Assembly: GCA_037447655.1 (NCBI GenBank)
Contig: JBBHKE010000922.1
Coordinates: 1-10,458, forward strand
Origin: Zygnema cylindricum
Lineage: Eukaryota > Streptophyta > Zygnematophyceae > Zygnematales > Zygnemataceae
Direction of reading: 5' to 3'
DNA: 10,458 bases
Each line of letters starts with the position of its first letter. Within the stretch, counting starts at the first letter, position 1. The translations under genes were made by a program, and so were the position numbers. The notes beneath the pieces are model-generated. The model was not told the origin of the DNA and made no database searches. It saw only the letters and a program-made list of their open reading frames with translations. Positions 6,420 to 10,458 of this stretch are shown piece by piece.

Positions 6420-6638
6420 TGCACCGCTAATCGTTATTAGTGTTAAAGTTTTTTTCGCCACAAACTTTTTTTTCTTCGTGCACACTTGTCGGATTGTCAA
6501 TTGAAAACGTTCATAGGAAGGTGAGAATCTTGCCTTATAATAGCAACCATCGGATTGACAACCCCACAAATGTACACGAAGAAAATATGTTTTAAGCGGC
6601 GAAAACAAACTTTAATAGTAGTAACGATTGGTGGTGTA
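6420..6638. mobile_element. MITE-like inverted-repeat element, copy B
   Basis: A 219 bp element with long imperfect terminal inverted repeats. TGCACCGCTAATCGTTA (6420-6436) faces TACACCACCAATCGTTA read inward from 6638. The arms continue with ATTAAAG, TTTTCGCC, TTTTCTTCGTG, ACACTTGT and TTGTCAAT for roughly 80-90 bp each. The centre is GGAAGGTGAGAATCTTGCC. It matches copy A end to end in reverse orientation: both share CGGTTGC/TGGTTGC, AAGG-TTCTCACCTTCC and AAGTGTGC blocks. There is no coding capacity. It resembles a non-autonomous DNA transposon, superfamily not assigned. Confidence 0.65.
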
Positions 6639-6897
6639 GCGTTGTGTATCGGGAAATTTCTTATCATGATAAATTCCATATTCGAGATTTGATGTATATA
6701 ATATCGAACGGTCACCAAATACCTTATCGTGATGGTCATTGATGTGATACCTTATCACGATATATCACAATTTTATCGCAATATAAGCATTCTCGATATA
6801 CTAAACAAGTATTCTGATTATCTGTTGTTCAAAAGAACATACATAACGAATATCGACAAAGGCTCATGATACACAATATTAATGATTACACCACCAA
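6628..6897. mobile_element. Inverted-repeat element overlapping the end of copy B
   Basis: TTGGTGGTGTA at 6628-6638 is perfectly inverted at 6887-6897. TTGTGTATC at 6642-6650 is inverted at 6868-6876, the spacer between the two matches being 3 bp on one side and 10 bp on the other. The interior has palindromic TTATCATGATAA (6660-6671) and two TACCTTATC copies (about 6720 and 6750). Its left arm is also the right terminus of copy B, so the two elements share a boundary. It is non-coding. Confidence 0.4.
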
Positions 6898-8020
6898 CGA
6901 ATACCGTCCTACTGGGGGGAAAACTTAGTCCATTTTTTTATGTAACTGTTATACGTTGTTTGCCTATAAAATGTGCTATTTGCCGTAAAAAACTGAACAA
7001 ACTTATGTGGACGTTATTATCGTATTGAGCGTGTCGTTATGTGAGGCAAAAACTGTAAACAGATAAACTAACATATGAAAAAATAAAATCGACCAGCTAA
7101 GATCATGCCTCGTAAAAAAAAAAACAAATAGAGAAAACCTTTCAAGCATTACAATAACAAGCTTTCCATGACAACATGTAAATGAAAATGTTTGGCTCAA
7201 GCTACTTTCATTTCGAAACCATTCAACTTATATCTTTGATTTTAGTGATTAGAGGGAGAGGAAAGCGTTTACCATTTGTCCAATTTTTTTCCCTTTCACC
7301 CCGAACCCCAAAAGAAGTTAGGCTAGAGCGATAGAGAGAGACAGAAATGGAGAATGAGAGCAATAACTCTTATTGTATGCTCTTGTTCAAGAGAATCCTA
7401 ATCCGCAAATAAGAAATATTGACATTTGAATGTGTTTCTTGTGCTTTACTAACACCACCCAAAAAGTAAGACCAAAATCAAAAGTATAAACAACCAGAAA
7501 CGTTAATACACTACTTTCTATTGAGTGGTCAGCCAAAATATTGAGTGGGAACCGAAGAGATGCTTAGACGACGTTTCGGTGATGGTGTGGAATGCGAGAG
7601 TGGAGAGGAGCCCAAGGGTAATACATGAGGTATCACCCTAACACGTTGAGGTTACTAATGGAACCCAATTGTTATGAGAGAGCTATCGTTCAACAAGGGG
7701 ACTTAATAGAAGGCCCTCCATAGGAATGTGAAGGAGTTGAAATAACCTTAGGACACGCTTTCACTTGTTTTAATAAACAGGTTTCGAAGAGGATTAAGAT
7801 GAGGGTGCGATAGAGGTTGGATAAACAACATGCAATTGAGGGTGAGACAACTTTGGGAAGTCGTTACCCAGTTGCAAAAGCGTTGGAGATGACGGGGAAG
7901 GGGAGCGCGATGCTCATCATTTTGTAGTGGTCATATGGAGAGGTTGAAAGTAGATATTGAACCATAAGACAAATTTGCTTGGCAGCCAGGTAGTTCCTAA
8001 TCATGGTTACATTATTGCAC
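6898..8020. other. Long non-coding stretch
   Basis: I see no gene, RNA or clear repeat. A TATAAAA-like box lies at about 6964-6970 with no reading frame after it. The part at about 7540-7960 has somewhat higher GC and could be decayed coding sequence, but stops interrupt every frame I followed and nothing is recognisable. Confidence 0.4.
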
Positions 8021-8201
8021 TACACCGCCCATCATTATGGATTTATGAATTTTGATGCGAAATCGTAATTAATAATATAGATATATTGTAAAGGTGGCAT
8101 GGTTCATTGTAGTCCAACTTCCGTAACCAGTGTTGCAAATATTATTTTGTGAGTTTTGGCCAGGATTAGTGTTATTATTTTTAATAACGATGGGCGGTGT
8201 A
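8021..8201. mobile_element. Short inverted-repeat element with TACACC ends
   Basis: TACACCGCCCATCATTA (8021-8037) faces TACACCGCCCATCGTTA read inward from 8201. The arms are 17 bp with one mismatch, extended one more pair inside. The 181 bp interior is AT-rich and non-coding. The ends resemble those of copy B (TACACCACCAATCGTTA), so it may be a related family with a different interior. No target-site duplication is clear. Confidence 0.5.
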
Positions 8202-9124
8202 CTCCAAATTTTAATTGTGGCAACCCTATATCATTATCAGTTTTCGGTTTTGCATATCGGGGAGTGCGCTCAAGATTTGTCAATTTGTCAATAAGGTAGG
8301 AAGCAACTACAAACTGGAAAAAGTAAATAAACAGTTGTTGTTTTGAAATTACATAATGAAACACGTCAAAGTTCAAGCTATTTGAGTTGGTTTCGAAATG
8401 TTCGAGCTAGTTCAAATCGTTCGATTTAGGATATGTTCTCATGTACTTGTAACTAAACGAACTTACTTTGTTTTTTAGCGTAGATGCACCGGACCCAGAT
8501 TCACGTGTCCCGTTGCGTAACAAACAAAGTCGTCACTTAAGAGTGTGACAATTGTATACGTTGACAATGCCCATGACAGGTGTCAACCGTGTACAATCTG
8601 TGACGACGCACCAAATCGTTAAAAATTGTTTTGGACGTCGCAAAACATTGCATGATATTTGTAGACGTCCAATTTTTTGACACTTTGCCCATGGAGGATG
8701 TCCATGGCCGAAGAATTGTCATTTCCACTACCTTTTCTGTATGGTACCCTTTTTGGCAATTTCCACGCATATTGAATCATTGTTCTACCTCATTTGCATG
8801 CTACAGGCTGTATGATATGGCTGCTTTTAATTGTATAGTTGATATTAGTATAGCCAATTTGTACAATAGATTGAGTGTGACATAATAAAACCAATTTTAA
8901 GCGCAATGGTTTTTTTTTTTGGTTATTCTGGCCTTGTTAAAACGAGGTAAGATTTTCGGATGAAACAACCTAAAAAAAAAGGCTTATCAGCCTCCTTTGT
9001 ATGAGATGAACAACATAACAATATTAACTGTGTGTTTAAAAACAAAAAGCAACAAACAAATGATGAATGCCCTTGTTAATGGTTAGAAAACGTCAATATG
9101 ACTGTTTTTCCCCACTTCCAACGC
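8202..9124. other. Non-coding stretch with small hairpins
   Basis: No gene is recognised. TTGGACGTC (8631-8639) and GACGTCCAA (8664-8672) form an inverted repeat. CCATGGA-GGATG-TCCATGG lies at 8690-8708. An ACTTTGTTT-type inverted pair (8465-8477 and 8518-8530) encloses one G-box (8502-8507). The longest plus frame (8631-8885) has no family features. Confidence 0.4.
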
Positions 9125-9231
9125 TTAACTACTCTCGACTGGTGAAGAATGCGGAACAGTGAAGTTTGAAGGGGTGGTAATGTATGAAGGTGAGGCGAGT
9201 GCATATTGATGCGGCTTCAAATATTTCTCAC

Positions 9232-9265
9232 CTTTTCGTGAAATGGCGTCGGCGTCTTCAAACCC
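9232..9265 (-). other. Possible small minus-strand exon
   Basis: On the minus strand a 34-base segment is bounded by a good acceptor (TTTCTGTTTCAG before 9265) and a GTGAG donor after AAAAG (GT at 9230-9231). It would encode GFEDADAISRK in the longest frame. The surrounding open frame runs from 9349 to 9125. No partner exon or family is recognised, so this may be chance. Confidence 0.15.
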
Positions 9266-9454
9266 CTGAAACAGAAATTTATGTATTAAATACAACCTAA
9301 CAAAAGAAAAAAGAATGTGTACTTTCTTGTACGCAAATGGACATAACATAGCAATTTTGTACTTTTCATTGTCCTTGGAAATCGTTCGTTTTTATTTTGA
9401 AAATTACGGCACGTGCGAATATATGCTCTTACTTGTTTATTAAAAATGTTTTTA

Positions 9455-9481
9455 TTAAAACACATCGCCGATGTGTTTTAA
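9455..9481. repeat. 27 bp near-perfect palindrome
   Basis: TTAAAACACATCG (9455-9467), one central C, then CGATGTGTTTTAA (9469-9481). The 13 bp arms are perfect. This would form a very stable hairpin or cruciform. It is not followed by a T run that would suggest a Pol III terminator, and no gene is attached to it. Confidence 0.85.
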
Positions 9482-9578
9482 AGAAAGTTTGAAGATTATA
9501 TTTTGTAGAAATTCATGGTCTTTTTTAAGTATTTTCTAGGTCTAAATAGAAATAAAGAAAGAAGCCAAGGCAGTCTAT

Positions 9579-9644
9579 CTCTAACTTCTCTCTCCAACTC
9601 CCACACTTGTCGCAGTCACTGAGAAGTTGGAGAGAAAGCTAGAG
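9579..9644. repeat. Imperfect hairpin with about 20 bp arms
   Basis: The pyrimidine arm at 9579-9599 pairs with 9625-9644 (core TCTCTCCAACT against AGTTGGAGAGA, one gap and one mismatch further out) around a 25-base loop. The size is in the range of a small plant hairpin RNA precursor or a foldback remnant. No evidence of transcription is visible. Confidence 0.45.
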
Positions 9645-9799
9645 CCATGGCTACCTAGGCTATCCAGAGGTTTACGGGAAATAGATCAGTTGATTTATTG
9701 AATGGTAGTTTATTTACTAAAAGGAATAATGATGCGACAAGTATTTGTTCCTGGTACCTGCCGGTCGTCAGAGCGCCAGTAGCCGGTAGCCTCAACCGT

Positions 9800-10458
9800 T
9801 AAGTCTAGATGTTATGATACATAAAATAGGGTTTGATATTTATTTAGACATAGTTACATAGGATATTTCATTTAACGACAACCGCTTACGGAATACATAG
9901 AGTCAGTTATGTAGAAGTACGGATTACGGTACGGATAAGAAACAAGTACCGCGCATTTGTTTCTTTAAACAAAACAAATACCACGTAGGTATTTATGACG
10001 GCTCTGATTGAAAAATGCATTCAATCGGAAGGTCGGGAAAAAAGCAGATATCGCGGAAGAGAATCTCGGCGTTTAGTGGTTATCGCCACATCGGATGACA
10101 CGTGGCGAAATTGCGTTGAATCGCGGCATCTCCGAGAATTACGGGACCGAATCCGGATATGACATGTGTCGACTTTTAGGTCATGTCGTACAATATCCGT
10201 ACAGAAAGTACACCGGCAGCTGTACTTTTGTGTACAGAACTATAATATGATTGGCTCCGTACGTCAGTAGATAGAGTCTGTGAGAGAGATAGGACTTAGA
10301 AAAATTGGTAGATAGGACCCTCTCTCCCAGAGAGCTTTTGTACAAAAGGTCAACTTTGACCCTCCATAACTTACTGCTCAGGGGAGCAAATGCAAAGATT
10401 CTTTTTGCTATCGACCCAGGGGAGTCTTCCCTTCACAAGGGTGAAAGTGGTAAGAGTT
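9800..10458. other. Promoter-like or LTR-like region, unassigned
   Basis: No coding frame. GC is higher than to the left. There is one G-box (10099-10104), a hairpin AAAGTACA-ccggcagc-TGTACTTT (10205-10228), a TATAATAT stretch (10241-10248), and a chain of palindromes at 10320-10361. The part after 10348 (GGTCAACTTTGACC, CTCCATAACTT, ATTCTTTTTGCTATCGACC) has the feel of plant retrotransposon terminal repeats, but neither a matching second LTR nor a primer-binding site is inside the window. Confidence 0.25.

Noticed and set aside
6405-6739. Overlapping minus-strand frames of 67 and 80 residues
   Set aside because: They cross the terminal repeats of copy B and its neighbour and have no shared reading frame with copy A.
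8104-8885. Frames of 77-90 residues on both strands
   Set aside because: They are isolated, AT-driven and without recognisable motifs. One starts inside the 8021-8201 element.
1-10458. tRNA or rRNA genes
   Set aside because: I looked for paired A-box and B-box motifs (GGTTCGA-type) and for rRNA-like sequence and found no credible candidate.

Overview
Organism. This looks like nuclear DNA of a land plant or close relative. It is AT-rich and gene-poor, it carries plant-type interstitial telomere repeats (TTTAGGG/CCCTAAA), and its one clear gene is a eukaryotic RAD51 paralogue. I cannot name the species. An intronless XRCC3 might suit a non-seed plant, but that is only a guess.

Layout. The first ~1.2 kb has no recognisable gene but holds an inverted-repeat pair (397-744). 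A decayed minus-strand coding segment (1488-2020), probably a transposon relic, abuts a ~204 bp inverted-repeat element (copy A, 2030-2233). A G-rich patch and a 60 bp tandem repeat follow. The clear gene is XRCC3, on the minus strand at 2812-3858: one uninterrupted 348-codon frame with Walker A and B motifs. Its putative leader and TATA-like region lie at 3866-4036.

Upstream of XRCC3 (4281-5547) is a stack of unlike simple repeats. In order they are a GGGGGAGA array, a degenerate C/T-rich AAATTTC-type satellite, a second GA tract, an inverted block of interstitial telomere repeats, and CAGTCA and GTCAC microsatellites. Next come a possible minus-strand first exon (5643-5695) and a dense cluster of six CACGTG G-boxes (5730-6033), which together look like a promoter and 5' gene end. 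I find no matching second exon.

The right half is mostly non-coding accessory DNA. It contains a second copy of the inverted-repeat element family in opposite orientation (copy B, 6420-6638), an overlapping inverted-repeat element (6628-6897), a further short element with the same kind of TACACC ends (8021-8201), several strong hairpins, and a palindrome-rich, promoter- or LTR-like stretch at the right end.

The genes do not form a pathway. The main interest is a DNA-repair gene whose upstream side is packed with structure-prone repeats and telomeric DNA, plus a small family of non-autonomous elements that can be reconstructed from this window alone.
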